A DNA stretch of 64,000 bases from Aculops lycopersici (GCA_015350385.1 WNKI01000002.1:7720739-7784738); one strand, 5' to 3'; shown: positions 50,162 through 61,928, numbered from the stretch's first letter. Numbers and translations are program-made. Notes: a model not told the origin generated them from the sequence alone.

Positions 50162-50713
50162 ATGGATTCATTACAATCGTTTATTAAATGCATCTACCGA
50201 GGAAGTATCAGGACCGAGTCAGTGGAATCGATAGGAGAAGAATTGGGTATGGAATTATCTGTTAGGAACATTGATGAACACGGGGGCGAAATATCTCGCG
50301 GCAAGTTCAGCTTGATCGACGGCAACCTAATATATTCAATGGAAGGTTTCGAGCCAATAATATGGCCAATAGATTTGATACGCAGATTCGGAGGCTCAAA
50401 CAAAAAGTTTATATTCGAAGCGGGTCGAAGATGCCGAACAGGCGAAGGCATTTATATATTCGAAACCATTTCCAACGATGAATCGTTTGACGCTATAAGA
50501 ACCAGAATGGGCCGATTCCGGGGCAAAATTGACAAATCGACCTCAACAGAAAATCCACAACACCACCAAGAACCACAACAACAACAGCAACATCAACAAA
50601 AACAAACAAGTGGTCCACTCCGATCTATACCTTACACCTTGATTGACTTTGATACAACAAAAGCTTTAACTGAATCTGTACAAGCACATGCGGCAAGTAG
50701 AGCAAGTAAATAG
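50162..50713 (+). CDS. IRS-type PTB domain protein (FRS2/DOK-like)
   Basis: 183 residues from the first ATG at 50162. Residues about 5-125 form an IRS-type phosphotyrosine-binding domain: IIWPIDLIRRFG and FIFEAGRRCRTGEGIYIFET carry the signature Arg pair and Gly shared by FRS2 and DOK proteins. The tail has a Gln/His run (PQHHQEPQQQQQHQQ). No PH domain (DOK) and no N-terminal myristoylation signal (FRS2) are present, so it may be a minimal adaptor for receptor tyrosine kinases, or the 3' part of a larger gene. Which subfamily it belongs to is not settled. Confidence 0.8.
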   Translation: MDSLQSFIKCIYRGSIRTESVESIGEELGMELSVRNIDEHGGEISRGKFSLIDGNLIYSMEGFEPIIWPIDLIRRFGGSNKKFIFEAGRRCRTGEGIYIFETISNDESFDAIRTRMGRFRGKIDKSTSTENPQHHQEPQQQQQHQQKQTSGPLRSIPYTLIDFDTTKALTESVQAHAASRASK

Positions 50714-50813
50714 TAAACAATTGTAAAATAAGGAGTAAATCTCGCGGATAGTTGAAATATTTATACGTGTATATATAAATGATAACTTTATCATTATACA
50801 TCAATAACTATTT

Positions 50814-51542
50814 CTAACAAGCAGTTAGTTCCGAGAAAGTTTGATCTAGTTCCTCTGAGATGTGTTTGTACTTTTCACGTTCATTAACTAGCGCCTCCTC
50901 CAACCTGTCCACTTCCTTCTGTAGTTTTTGTACCGTTCTTTCGGCGAACTCGGCCCGCGATTCCGCTTCCTGAAGTCTCTGCTGAACTGTCTTAACAGCT
51001 AACTCATAAGCTTGCTGTTTCTCCAATGCTTTCTCCTCGCTTAGTTCTAGGGATCTCAAATTGTTTCCAACCACATTAAGCTCCTCCTCGAGCTCGGCCC
51101 TTTTAGTTTCCGCCTTGCTTGCTCGATCCTCTGCTCGCTGTAGGTCGGCCTCCACAAGTGACAGCTTCACTTCTAATTCATCGTACTTCCGATTTGAATC
51201 CTCGGCCATTAGCCTCGTTTCTCTAAGTGAAGTTTCAAGGGCATCTAGTTTATCCTCATCGGTTGCAGCTCGATGCTCGAGCATCTTGCGAGCTCGCTCA
51301 CCTTCATCTGAAATAGCTGTCGCTTCTTCGAGTTTTTGACTGGACACTTTGAGTCGTTCCTCGGATCTCTCGATTTCCTCTTCGAGTAACTGGATTCTCC
51401 TACTTAATGCCGCGGCCTCACTCTCAGCCCTATCGGCCCTTTCCTTTTGCTCCTTTAGATGTTTTTCATTCAACTCGGCGCGATCGATCGCAGTTTCAAG
51501 TCCCTCCTTGTAAGCCTGAAGCTTTTTTCTAATAATATCCAT
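50814..51542 (-). CDS. Tropomyosin, short (242-residue) isoform
   Basis: Coiled-coil actin-binding protein. 242 residues of uninterrupted heptads with family blocks LSRRIQLLEEEIERSEERL, DSNRKYDELEVKLSLVEADL and YKHISEELDQTFSEL. The length equals the cytoskeletal (about 248) rather than the muscle (284) class. The start codon follows a 5' leader with a 100-bp intron at 51649-51748. If muscle isoforms exist, alternative upstream exons would be needed; none is seen close by. Convergent with the PTB gene, 100 bp apart. Confidence 0.93.
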   Translation of the reverse strand: MDIIRKKLQAYKEGLETAIDRAELNEKHLKEQKERADRAESEAAALSRRIQLLEEEIERSEERLKVSSQKLEEATAISDEGERARKMLEHRAATDEDKLDALETSLRETRLMAEDSNRKYDELEVKLSLVEADLQRAEDRASKAETKRAELEEELNVVGNNLRSLELSEEKALEKQQAYELAVKTVQQRLQEAESRAEFAERTVQKLQKEVDRLEEALVNEREKYKHISEELDQTFSELTAC

Positions 51543-51648
51543 GACTACAGTGTAGGTTTATTTGATAGTGGATCAAGAATAAGATGATTGGAACAAATGC
51601 TTTCGGCAGTAGCGTAATATTCACTGGGCTTGGTTTTTGTTACGGGGT

Positions 51649-51748
51649 CTAAAATAATAAAAAGTTGGTGGTTTTTAAGATTGATGGCACATCAGTTGCT
51701 AGTTTGTATGTCAATCGCTCTCAAGAGTAATATAGAAAGTATGATTAC
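51649..51748 (-). other. Probable 5' UTR intron of tropomyosin
   Basis: On the minus strand the donor CTGCAG/GTAATC and the acceptor TTTTTATTATTTTAG define a 100-bp intron, the same size class as the coding introns in this window. The exon between it and the ATG contains stops, so it is untranslated. Confidence 0.6.
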
Positions 51749-53054
51749 CTGCAGCAGGTGATCTAATTTGTTGAATCAATTAGTCGATCGATCTATGTGT
51801 GTGTATTTTTGTTCCGATGGTGAGTTACTATTAAGCTAATGTTAGGTTAAGTATAAACAAATATCATTTTGTAGCAACTTGCGGGCAGGCAGTCAGTCAG
51901 GCACATCAGTAGAACTCCATCGGTGTTGCAATTCATCGCCGGAGTTCGTGCACCTCAAAAGCGAGTGGGAGAGGGAACGGGAGACAAAAACACTCTCGCC
52001 CACAACCCGCAAATAACACTGGCAGAGATTTATCATAGGGGGGAGGGGCAAAAGTGCAGCAGCAGCAGCCACAACAGGAGCAATGGATAGGGAAGTTTAG
52101 CAGACAAAATCTCTGTACCACTTTTGTGCAAGGTGGTTGTTATGTGTTTGCATTGGTTTTGTTGCCACCGCTGCTTCTGTCGTTGGAGTCGTTGCTGCAG
52201 ACTACAGTCACTCGCTTTGGAGAAGACAGGCAACAAAGATAGACAATGGCGATCTCGCAATTGGTGGCCACATAGATTTGCGCGAGCCACAACCACAAGC
52301 GGAGTTCATTTACAACAAGTGCTCACATTTATTGGGATGATCGTCCTGCAGCAATGGACCAATAGCGGCGACCACTTGTTGTGAATCCCCTATCAAATAA
52401 CCAACTTGGGTCATTGCATTCAAAGAAAAGTGGGGATCGCATATGGCTGCTGCGGGGCAAACTGTCTGGCTCCAACTTCATGCATGTGATCCATTATAAA
52501 GTTAACACGGGAGAGAGAAGCCTGCTGATCAGTCAGTCGGTGTTAGTTATGTTGCATAATTTGGATCATGCTCCGGGTTGCTACGTGCGCAAACTCCTCC
52601 TCGCCTCGTAAGTACTCAATGTGACCGCCAACGCAAAGTTGAGAGCCAGAGACAAGCTTGATTGTCATAAGGGTTCAGGTTCAAGTGGCACATTATTATA
52701 GTTATCATAATTGTGAATGAATAGTGAGCAGGTAGAGGTAGAGTTTTACCAGGCCAAGCGAGAGTCTAGAGATGGTTAAGGTCAGAGGGAGAGAGAGAGA
52801 TGGATAGACGGAGACTTGTTGAATTGGATGTCGATTATTGACTCATTAGAGAAATTTGACTCGTTTAGGGGTGGGTTTAATTTTTACTTGATTGTTTATT
52901 TTTGCTCGTTGGTTATAATTGTAAGCGCTCTCTTTTTTGATAGCTATTGATAGTTGTAATTTATTCCAACCCTTTTCTGGTGGTCGATCTATTGGTTCCA
53001 ACGACCCTAAAGACCTTGGCGCGCGTCTACTGCATTCGTGTCAATGGAAATCAA
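51749..53054. other. Intergenic between tropomyosin and inositol-phosphate synthase
   Basis: About 1.3 kb. CAG/CTG-rich patches at 52050-52090 and a GA-rich run near 52785-52805 are seen. A possible plus-strand donor CTC/GTAAGT lies at 52608. No coding region is supported. Confidence 0.5.
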
Positions 53055-54860
53055 TTAGTAGCCCGATGAGCGCTCAGGTACCTTGCGGGCGCCAGTCTCC
53101 ACTTGGTAGCCGGCCAACTTTTGTTGCTGTACACTGGCCAACTTTTCCGATTGTTGAATCTCGTGTCCGTTGACTTGTTGCTTCTGTTGCTGGCCTAGAT
53201 GTTCAATGTTCTTAACCTCAGTAACTTGGGCATACCAATCCTCGCGTCTCGATAGCTTGTATTGGAAGTCCATGTGATTGATTGGCGGCAAGGCGATCAG
53301 GGCCCTAAGTAAGTTTTCAATGCAAGCGCGTTGCTTGAATAGGGCATTGACAACGCGAGCGCCACGCTCAACAAGTGGTGCCTTGCACAAGTAGCTCAGA
53401 GTTGAGAGGACTGAGTTGAACTTTTGGAACTCTGTCACCTGTTGTCCAGTGGCCACACCAATTGGCTTGTGCACTCTGAAGGTGATTCGCTCGCTCAATT
53501 CGGCAACTAGGATCAGGTCAATGATCAATGGGGCAGCAAGGAGTGAGTCCTCGCAGGTGTTGTGTGAAACAATTGTGTTTCTTCCGCCCAACATGAGCTC
53601 GCTAACGTACTCGTCCAATGCCCTCTTTGAATCGGCAACATGGGGCACATACTTGATGACAACACAGTGGTCGGGTTTCTTGAGTCCATTGGCTTTGCCG
53701 TAAAGGATCTGGTTTGACTTAACCATATCATCAACCACCGAAGATTTGCTTATCTCCTTGGATCTAAATTGCATTGGCGCGCTTAGATTGTATCCGTCGT
53801 TGTTACCCAAATGGTTGTAGCTAACAATACTGCAGGGCTTAATACCAGCGCCAACTAGGAAATCAACAAGCACCGACTTGAACTTGGTCTGACCAGACTT
53901 GAAATCGTCGCCTCCAATGAAAACTCCCTTCTCCTCGGCGAGCTCAATCAAGCCTGGAACGAAGGTGTTCTGCGGCGATCCATTGATGTAGGTGCATCCA
54001 GATAGAATGGATGCAATGGCATACAAGCTAGATGGTGAAATCTCGGCACATCCCGGTCCATTCTCCTTGAGGGTCTTCAACAGGTTGGCCGATGAATCGT
54101 GAACTCCTGGTAGAATGTCACAGAAGCGCTCGGTGTTTGCTGTCCACAAAATAATAACCTTGTCCAACTTCTTCGACTTCTTGAAATCCTCAATATCCTC
54201 CATAATTTTGCCCACCTGTTCCCACTTGGTTAGCTTCTCGTTGTCCAAAATGTTATCGGCTCGCTCCTTTTGGTTCTCAGCAACAAAGTTTAGGTCAAAT
54301 AGGGCCTTGCGTGGCTTAATGGCCGACATCATTGGGTAAAGTTGGTCCTGTAGTGAGATGTCCAAGACGCGAGCGCGTCTCATGGCGTCGCCCAAGTTTA
54401 GCGAGGAAATGTCCCAACCATCAATGATGAGCTCATTTGGATCGGCCATTGGAAGCATGTCCTTCATTGGAGTGTAAAAGTCCTCCTCGTGCGATGAGCC
54501 AACAAAGACTGTTGATGATTGGGTAACACTACCAAAATAATTTGCCTCAACCTTGCCCTCCTTGGTCATGAAGGACATCTTGTGCTTGTTAGCCAAGATG
54601 GCTGCCGTTACGGTGGTTCCATTGTTTCCTCCCAAACCAACAAGCATAACTCCTACCTTTGGAACTTGGAGCTTGGTCTTAAAGGTCAGCTGAGTGGTCA
54701 TTGGTGTTGCCTTAATGACATCCTGTTCGCGCTTAACCTCAACATGCTCGTATTGGTATAGCGACTCCACTTGGGGTTGGCCGCTCTCGTCTTGGGTGTA
54801 CTTGACGTTTGGCGACTCGACCTTGAGCTTTGGGTAAACGTAATCTGCTGGTGCGGACAT
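53055..54860 (-). CDS. Inositol-3-phosphate synthase
   Basis: NAD-dependent enzyme that turns glucose 6-phosphate into inositol 3-phosphate, the first step in inositol synthesis; cytosolic. 601 residues from one exon (human ISYNA1 558). The NAD-binding site is VGLGGNNGTTVTAAILAN. Catalytic-domain blocks include GWDISSLNLGDAM, GGDDFKSGQTKFKS, NHLGNNDGYNLS and APLIIDLILVAEL. A Gln-rich tail of about 60 residues (QQQKQQVNG) is extra. A TATA box at 55054-55061 lies upstream. Regularly placed Cys/Lys residues match the family. Confidence 0.97.
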   Translation of the reverse strand: MSAPADYVYPKLKVESPNVKYTQDESGQPQVESLYQYEHVEVKREQDVIKATPMTTQLTFKTKLQVPKVGVMLVGLGGNNGTTVTAAILANKHKMSFMTKEGKVEANYFGSVTQSSTVFVGSSHEEDFYTPMKDMLPMADPNELIIDGWDISSLNLGDAMRRARVLDISLQDQLYPMMSAIKPRKALFDLNFVAENQKERADNILDNEKLTKWEQVGKIMEDIEDFKKSKKLDKVIILWTANTERFCDILPGVHDSSANLLKTLKENGPGCAEISPSSLYAIASILSGCTYINGSPQNTFVPGLIELAEEKGVFIGGDDFKSGQTKFKSVLVDFLVGAGIKPCSIVSYNHLGNNDGYNLSAPMQFRSKEISKSSVVDDMVKSNQILYGKANGLKKPDHCVVIKYVPHVADSKRALDEYVSELMLGGRNTIVSHNTCEDSLLAAPLIIDLILVAELSERITFRVHKPIGVATGQQVTEFQKFNSVLSTLSYLCKAPLVERGARVVNALFKQRACIENLLRALIALPPINHMDFQYKLSRREDWYAQVTEVKNIEHLGQQQKQQVNGHEIQQSEKLASVQQQKLAGYQVETGARKVPERSSGY

Positions 54861-57589
54861 AATTCTAGTTTTGTTCAGGTTTACAATTGGATTGGATGTC
54901 GAAAGATTGGTCGGCTAGTTTGCTGGTCGTGGCTAGGTTGGCTGACTGGATGCTTGGCTATTGGGTTGGTCGGTGACACAATTTGTAACTTTCTTGCTAG
55001 TAGCTAGTGATCTGCTAGTGAAGCGAGTTACTTTCTGCTGCTTGGGGCGCTCGTATTTATACTAAACTTTTCTTTGAACTAATCTCAAGTCGTCGCACCT
55101 CACATCCCTCATCGAGAGCCACTAGTTGCTCGCTCTATCTCTCTATCTAACTACAACCACCATCATCCTAGTTGTTGATGTCGCGAGTTTCTAGCGAAAT
55201 CCATGACAGGCCAAAGGACAATGAGGGTCGTGTGGGGCTAGCCACCACCACCACAACCACTTGTTGCTACGTCAACAAGAGGCTATGCTTCTTAGTGTGG
55301 CTAGTGATGGTCGTGGTTGTGGTGGCGCGATGAACTGGAACTACCACAACCGACTCGCGTTCGCACTCGCTCTTGCTCTCACATCACATCACTCGACATG
55401 CTCGAGGGTTCGTTGGTTTGGCTTTCAACTTCAACTCTCAACTCTCATCCCTCAACTTCTACTTCACTAGCTCACTAGTCAGTTGTTATGCAAGTGCTCA
55501 AAAGTCACTATGCGCCCGCGCGCATCTTAGCGCTGGTCCCACTGCGTCACTATGGGCGCCCACAAAGAAGGAGCATGCATCTCAACTAGCAAGGCTAACG
55601 CTCCTTTGGGCTGACTACGTAGCAATAGTGGCCGCCGCCGTCGTCGACTACGAGAACCATCTTTGCTGGTTAGTCCATCGACGGGGCGCGCTGATGTAGA
55701 AGTAGATCATCATCACATAAATCGAACGAGGATCTCTAGGAGTCGCTAGCCACGACTAGCGCGAGTTGCTCGTTTTCGTTTTCATTTTCATTTTTTGGCA
55801 TTGGCAGCCTTGTGACCGTAGCCACTAAGTAAACAGAAATCCAGCTCGCTAGCCATTGCCACAAAAACAACCACATCATCATGTGGTTGTTGTTGGCGGT
55901 GGTGCTATTGGTGCTATTAGTGTGTCCTTTGCCCAGATTACAATCTGCTAGTATTAGTGATACAAGCGCTTCCGCCGCTGGTGGCGCTGAACTCACTCAC
56001 ATGCAAACACTTGTTAGCTAACCATGATATTATGTGAATGCGCTAATTAGATTGGTAGACTGGTTCTAGTCTGAACTACAAACTACACACACACACCATA
56101 ATACCGATACACCTACTTTGTGTGACTTCTCACTGTCTCTCCCACTCTATCGTTGAGTCCACAGTAATCAAAGTTAATGGTTAATAATAGTTGATGATAT
56201 GAAAATTAAGACGAATTTGCGCTTGTTATTGATATAATTATTACGATTTGTATCAATATTCTTCAATCATCGGCAGCTGTCGCTCGTTGTGACTTGGTGC
56301 TGTAGTCTCATAGAAGTGGTAGTTGTTGTTGTTGTGGCACTCGAAATAATCTCAATCATCATCGTCGTTGGTGGCTCGCCAAGCCAGCCAGCTAGCTAGA
56401 CGGGAGTGCGTCAATCCTCTCAGACTGCCTGGCGCCAGCCAGCCAATCAACTCGTACCCTTTGGCTTCACCCCCCTCTTCACAACAACTAAAGAGTTGTT
56501 GCCATTGCCCTTCTTACCGCCAAAGTTGCTGTCGCCTTCGCGCCTTCAGCTCTGGTTCCCGGGGTTTTCTCGCTCCTTTCCGACCAAACCCCTGGCTCTA
56601 CGTCAGAGGCGCTGGCGGTAGGCTTGCAACTTCTTGCTGATGGTGTTGTTGTGATTCTCGTTGTTTGCTCTAATAGTGGAAGTAATAATAGCGGTAGCAG
56701 CAGTGAGTCAGTCGGCCACTAGTACGTAGAATTTGTTTGTTGTTGTCGTAGTCGTGTGGTCCTCAAAACTGGTTTTTCCGACGAGGCGACACGGTTCCAC
56801 AATAAACAAGCCGACGACGACAATGATCATGATCATGATGAGGAATCATCTGGTGATTGATTGAAGTGTTGGCCTGGCTTGTTGACTGTACGCCAGTCAG
56901 ATAGCTAGCCAGCCAGTCAGCCAATCAGCTAGCCGGCCAACTGTTGATTCTTTGTCGCCAATGAAGGAATCAACAGGCTTGAGTTGCAACCCTGGCTCAA
57001 AGCGCCAGAATGTCTGGCTCGTCAGCGACTCGTTACGTCAATGAGGAGGCGAGGTAGTTTGTCGAGAGAACTCAATAAAGAAACAATAGATCTAGTTATT
57101 GCTTGTTATTGAATAGGATGAAGTAAATTACATTTAATTAAGCACGTGAATGAGGCATGCAAAGCTAAAACCACTTGTAAGTGACGTAGAAGAGGCCGAC
57201 AATTGACCTGACTCGTCATCAGTTTATCAGAGTAGAATATCAAGAAGATGCAAAATCTATTTTATGCTTGATAACTTTAGCCCAAAAAACTTGTTAGCAT
57301 CCATATCAGAATCACCAAAGCGAGATCATTACAAAGTGAGCGATTAAATGAGCGACAGTGATATCGGTTGCAACCGATGATGTGTCTCCACTAACGAACA
57401 ATTGTATTTTCAACTCCTCTTTGCTGACAAGACCAATGGAGTCCCAGTATGGGACTCAAAAATTCCGAACTCTCGTCTTATCAATCAAATCTAGTCCAAC
57501 TAATTCAATGTACTTGACGCTCGAGTTTTTGACGTATTAATCTTATTGTCACTGACGACGGTTAAAAAAATAATAATTGAAGCGACAAG
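54861..57589. other. 2.7-kb gene-poor region
   Basis: The first 200 bp hold the likely promoter and leader of the inositol synthase. Beyond it are low-complexity CAAC/GTTG runs, a (CAGCC)-rich patch at 56380-56450 and AT-rich stretches. No ORF has recognisable domains or convincing composition. Confidence 0.5.
55054..55061 (-). promoter_or_regulatory. TATA box of inositol-3-phosphate synthase
   Basis: TATAAATA on the minus strand, about 195 bp upstream of the ATG, followed by GC-richer sequence. Confidence 0.6.
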
Positions 57590-58681
57590 ATGAAGTTCGT
57601 CATCTTGCTCCTCGTAGTCCTTTGTTGTCACCTATCTAGCTCTAACACGAATGCTAATGACTCCAACTCGGCAAACTCTGGCTACAATGACGTCAATAAT
57701 CTCGAAATTCAAGCTATAAACTCCTACTTGACCGATCAGTTGAAGGGCAATTACCAAAGAGGCGATGTTTCAGTGGCAACTAAGGAAATAGATCAAGCAA
57801 TTAGATTGATCGAGGATCAGCCAGATATCAACAAGTTTCCTAGTCAATTGAGAGAAAACTCGCACAAGATTCTGTCCATACTAAAAGATATATCTCGGGG
57901 TGCAAAGTCTTGCCAAGATAACGAGGACCTGAGTTTTGTATCCATAATTGCGGATAGTCAAACGTAAGCACAGCAGATGAGTCACTATATCTTGTTGATC
58001 ATCTCATCACTCCTCACTAGTTTTCTCTTGATTATGATACTGACCATTCAATCTACAACTTCAATCGACCATATCAATCGCCGAACCAGTTCCGAGGGTC
58101 AAATTTTGAACCAATATGCCACCGACATTATACTTCAATGTTGGAACTCATACATCGACTTTTTCGCCAAAAAGCTTGACACCTCGCTTGGCAAACTAAA
58201 GAGTCCAATTGTGGAATCGCTAAGCTCCTTGTACTATCGATTCAATGATGCAAAACAAACTGACGGAACTGGACAAATCAAAATAAGAGAGCAGCGAGTC
58301 GGTAGTCCCTCGTTGGACGAGTTGGTTAGGGTATTTGCCAATTTTAACATTGTAAATGGCGACGAGATTCCTCTATCAAAGGCGATCGACAGGTTGGCGC
58401 AGAACGAGGCCCGTGAAGGAGCAGACAATAAAAAGAACTACTCATTTGATTCAGGTAAATACTTTAAAACCAACTACTTGGAACCATGCAAATTGTTCTT
58501 GGAAGAGCTGAGCAGATTCAGAGCTGAGTTCAATTATAAAAAATACACCAATACGACTCTGGGGCGAGCCTTACACGCCAAGGCGGCTGGCAATAAGGAA
58601 TTGGCCTACGAGCTGCAGGTTTGCCGTATTTGTAGGTATCTTGTGAATGCGGGCAAGAAGATATTGAGCAGATTGAGGTGA
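57590..58681 (+). CDS. Secreted protein of unknown function, probable two-exon gene
   Basis: Exon 1 57590-57963 starts with a clear signal peptide (KFVILLLVVLCCHLSSS). A donor GTAAGC at 57964 and an acceptor CCGAACCAG ending at 58089 give a 126-bp phase-2 intron. Exon 2 58090-58681 keeps frame, for a total of 321 residues. Without splicing, two ORFs 9 bp apart would result (125 and 234 codons), the second starting with a hydrophobic stretch that under the splice model is pyrimidine-rich intron read as protein. Acceptors at 58020 and 58095 are also in frame. The mature protein is mostly helical, Lys/Asp/Asn-rich with few cysteines. I recognise no family. The polar C-terminus ends KKILSRLR. Confidence 0.55.
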
Positions 58682-59682
58682 AAACAGAATAGAAAACTAT
58701 TGTAATAAATAACGCGACACACCATAACCCTCACATTCACATACAGTGCAACAAAGAAGCCACTGGCCACCAACGCTGCAAGTATCGCTAGGCCGGATAC
58801 GATATGCAAGTGCCCCATTCGAACTCAATGAGCTACTACTATTTGAGTTCCACCATTACACTTCTCCCTCTATTTCTTTCCAATTCATTGCAAGCTTTTG
58901 TGGTCGATTTGGGAGTCTCTAGAGAGCCCTCGCTCTAGCAATCACTTGTCGTGTCCTTTCGTATCATGTGGTGTCGTCGTCTTGTATGTCTACAATAAGA
59001 AGAAAGAGAAAGAAAGAGGGGAACCTGAATTAAGCTCTCTCTTTCGTAGTCGTTTTTGCTCCTCACATAGTTCAACAAACGAATGCCGCATACTTCAACA
59101 TATACATGTACATTCAAACACACCAGTGGTAGTGATGGTATTGTTGTGTTCGTGTCTTTCAATGGCGAATGCGAATGTGTCTCTGTGTGTGCGCGAGTTT
59201 TTTTCACCCTGAGAAAATATAACCACCGCCACTGCCGCCGTCACCATCCGCTAACATTATCAGCCCCTACATCATAATCAGGATCTCTCCAGTTATCGGC
59301 GCTGGTTACAACACTGTTTTTCTTCTTCTATGAGAAACCTAGCCAACTATTATCCCACCTTCTAAGCCCATAACACTCATACCACTCGAGAAGCCCTAAT
59401 ATATTAGCGGGCCCCAACAGCTTTAGCCCGATTTGGCCGACTTATCAACGAATTATTAGCCAACAATACAAATTTAAATCATCCTATTACCCCAACGGCT
59501 CCTTGTTATGGCAGACACAAGTTGAGTGTGACTTCATGATTGCTTCAGTTTGTAGACTATACCACAAATGTAACCTTTGGCCGCAATCTGGATTTGCCTA
59601 ATTGATCCAGATCATTCTTGGATTCATCTATTAGACAACCTAAACAAATCTTGCAAACAAACAATCTAGCTGTTAGACTACT
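58682..59682. other. Intergenic
   Basis: 1 kb. It holds an AATAAA near 58704, consistent with the 3' end of the upstream gene, and AG-rich runs near 58998-59020. No supported gene. Confidence 0.5.
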
Positions 59683-60216
59683 ATGGAAACTCCGCAACCT
59701 GCGGAAACTAGCACTGGTTATAGACATAATAAACGATTACAGCACCAAAACCAAACAAATCTAAACCAAATCCACTATCCACCACAACCAAAAGACCCAT
59801 ACCAGCAACAACAAGCGAAGCAGCAACAACAATCACTTCACCAATTACATCATCACCACCACCATCATCAGCACCAAACAAGACAACAGAGCCAACAATT
59901 GCAACCAAAGGAACTCTCTTTCGATTCCCAAGCTCAATCGAGCATGGCCTATCAGCATAAACATGCCTTGCATAGACTGAAGAGGCTCAAGAAGAAATCA
60001 CCACATAGGGATCTAGTGATAAGTTTCGTACCTAGATTGAGAACATCCATAATCAATAGATTAGACTTCTTTCATCGTTATAGCAAACAAGAGCAAGAGG
60101 TTCTGTCTTGTTTCGACTTCCTAGACGAATTAGTCCTAAATTATTGTGACGGCGGCCTAGATTCGCCTCGTTATTGCCAAAAATTTTACCAAACAATGAT
60201 CTACGAACTAATCTAA
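59683..60216 (+). CDS. Gln/His-rich protein of unknown function
   Basis: 177 residues. The first 90 are Gln/His-rich with an eight-His-class run around residues 57-63. The last 85 are ordinary in composition and probably folded: after a basic stretch (HRLKRLKKKSPHRD) come VISFVPRLRTSIINRLDFF and CFDFLDELVLNYCDGGLD. I do not recognise the C-terminal domain. Its composition, unlike the repeat-driven flanking ORFs, supports a real gene. The stop is followed by AT-rich sequence. Convergent with the dynein gene. Confidence 0.6.
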   Translation: METPQPAETSTGYRHNKRLQHQNQTNLNQIHYPPQPKDPYQQQQAKQQQQSLHQLHHHHHHHQHQTRQQSQQLQPKELSFDSQAQSSMAYQHKHALHRLKRLKKKSPHRDLVISFVPRLRTSIINRLDFFHRYSKQEQEVLSCFDFLDELVLNYCDGGLDSPRYCQKFYQTMIYELI

Positions 60217-60507
60217 ACACATAAACATACATGTAAATAGATATATTTATATCATAATAACAACTACAAGGAGAAGAAGAACTACGCATATACATATAGT
60301 TTGATAATTATGTATGGAGTAATCAAATATATAGATAATATATTTAGAATTAGTTTTGGGTAGGAGAAAACTCTAGGATAACTTAGACTGGAGATTCTTC
60401 ATTAGCCATCAGCGGTGCATAAGTTTCCATAGCATAAAATGCGAAGAAAGAATATGAGAAGACACTCAATGCTGATTGAGCTTTGAGATCGGGTTAGTGA
60501 TGTTTAT

Positions 60508-61928
60508 TTAAGGCTCTTGTTGTCGCCCCGGAGAGTCAGGAGTCATAGTCCTGCCTTTAGATAAAAGACTGTTAAAGAAATTCTGTAGGACACCTTCGCC
60601 GGCTGGTTGGGCGTCAATTGGATTTGTCAGATTTTGACGAGGTTGTACAGGTGATGGAGCGCTAGGCATTGAGGACAGGGGCTGAACTTGTTTGCCGAGA
60701 TCGCATTGCATTCTCAGGAGAAAGTCTTGATCACTCTCGGCTTTGATCTCAACATCTCTTTGAGCCGGTCCGGGATTTACCTTCTCTAAAATAAAATCAT
60801 TATAGTCATCATCCGGGTTCGCGCTTCTAATGTTATCATACAAGATTGAAATCTTTTTTTCATTATCCCAACCTGCAGGTACAAATATGGCATCTCTTTC
60901 TACAACCGAAGCCGAAGCTTTAAGGGGTAGATCATATATCCTATGTGCTAGATACCGCTTAAGCAAATCACAGTTTTTGTTGACTTTAGAGGATACATAG
61001 AACAGTGATGCACCAAACTCGAGGCAGAACTTTCTTATTGCTTGCTGAATGAAATCAAAAGTTTCTTCGGTATAGTCGTGTTCTTTTTCCAACACTGATA
61101 TGTAGTCTGTTTTAGTAATAACAACCACAATCTCGATACCAAGGTTCTTTGTTAGAGCGTTTTTGCCCACCTCGCTAACCGTGGTCATCGATTCATTCAA
61201 TACGTCATCTTCTGTGCCATTGTTCGACATGTCACTCTGATTATGTTTGAGACTTTGGTTTTGTTTGTTTACACCTGCCACCAGCTTACCCTCAGCCTCC
61301 TCAGCTGGAGATACATAGTTTAAGAATCTTAGCACAGACCTTTGCTTGCATTGCTTGACTTTTGAAGGCATATTTAAACTCTCAATATGCTGGCTTAGCA
61401 CATCTGCCCACTTCTCAAGCGATTTCATGATGTTCCATGGTTGACTCATACTTGCAACTAATAAGCAACACGAATCCTCAAAGTTCGCCTCAGTCAAGGC
61501 AAATTTTAATAGTTTTGTATGCTGCAAGTCTCCATCTAAAATCCAGGCTCCGAGCTTGGTGGAATCATCTCTGTATTCATCACGTATCTCAATGAAATTA
61601 TATTCTAAGCCGGACCCTTTCTTTGGTGTGTCCAAACCTGCCATCTTGGCCACAAGACTAGTCTTGCCAGTCTCATTATCTCCGAGCACTAGGATAGACT
61701 TTTCAGCAGGTAGTTTCTTTGTGTCGGTTTGTCGCACTTGCTGAAGTATAGTGGACCTGAATCAAAATCGATATTCATAAGGAGGGCATCAGTTAGTATG
61801 CTATTTCATGTAGCTTCCCGTGTGATTTGAAATAATATTTATCTTATCTAAATCGTTACTACTTACCATATTTTCATATTCTCTGGTTTCTCCTCTAGTA
61901 AAGGAGTGCTAGTTTCAAGGGATCTCAT
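60508..61928 (-). CDS. Cytoplasmic dynein 1 light intermediate chain, two exons
   Basis: Dynein subunit that links the heavy chain to cargo adaptors. Exon 1 61867-61928, a 110-bp intron 61757-61866 (ATG/GTAAGT donor, TTGATTCAG acceptor), exon 2 60508-61756, giving 436 residues. The splice restores a Trp-Ser junction equal to the family's LWSCIL block, and exon 2 alone has no ATG. It has the Ras-like P-loop GDNETGKTS, WILDGDLQHTK, KTDYISVLEKEHDY and IFVPAGWDNEKKISIL. The C-terminal helix GVLQNFFNSLLSKG is the adaptor-binding element. A somewhat shorter tail than vertebrates. Divergent from UBA3, with 280 bp between starts. Confidence 0.95.
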
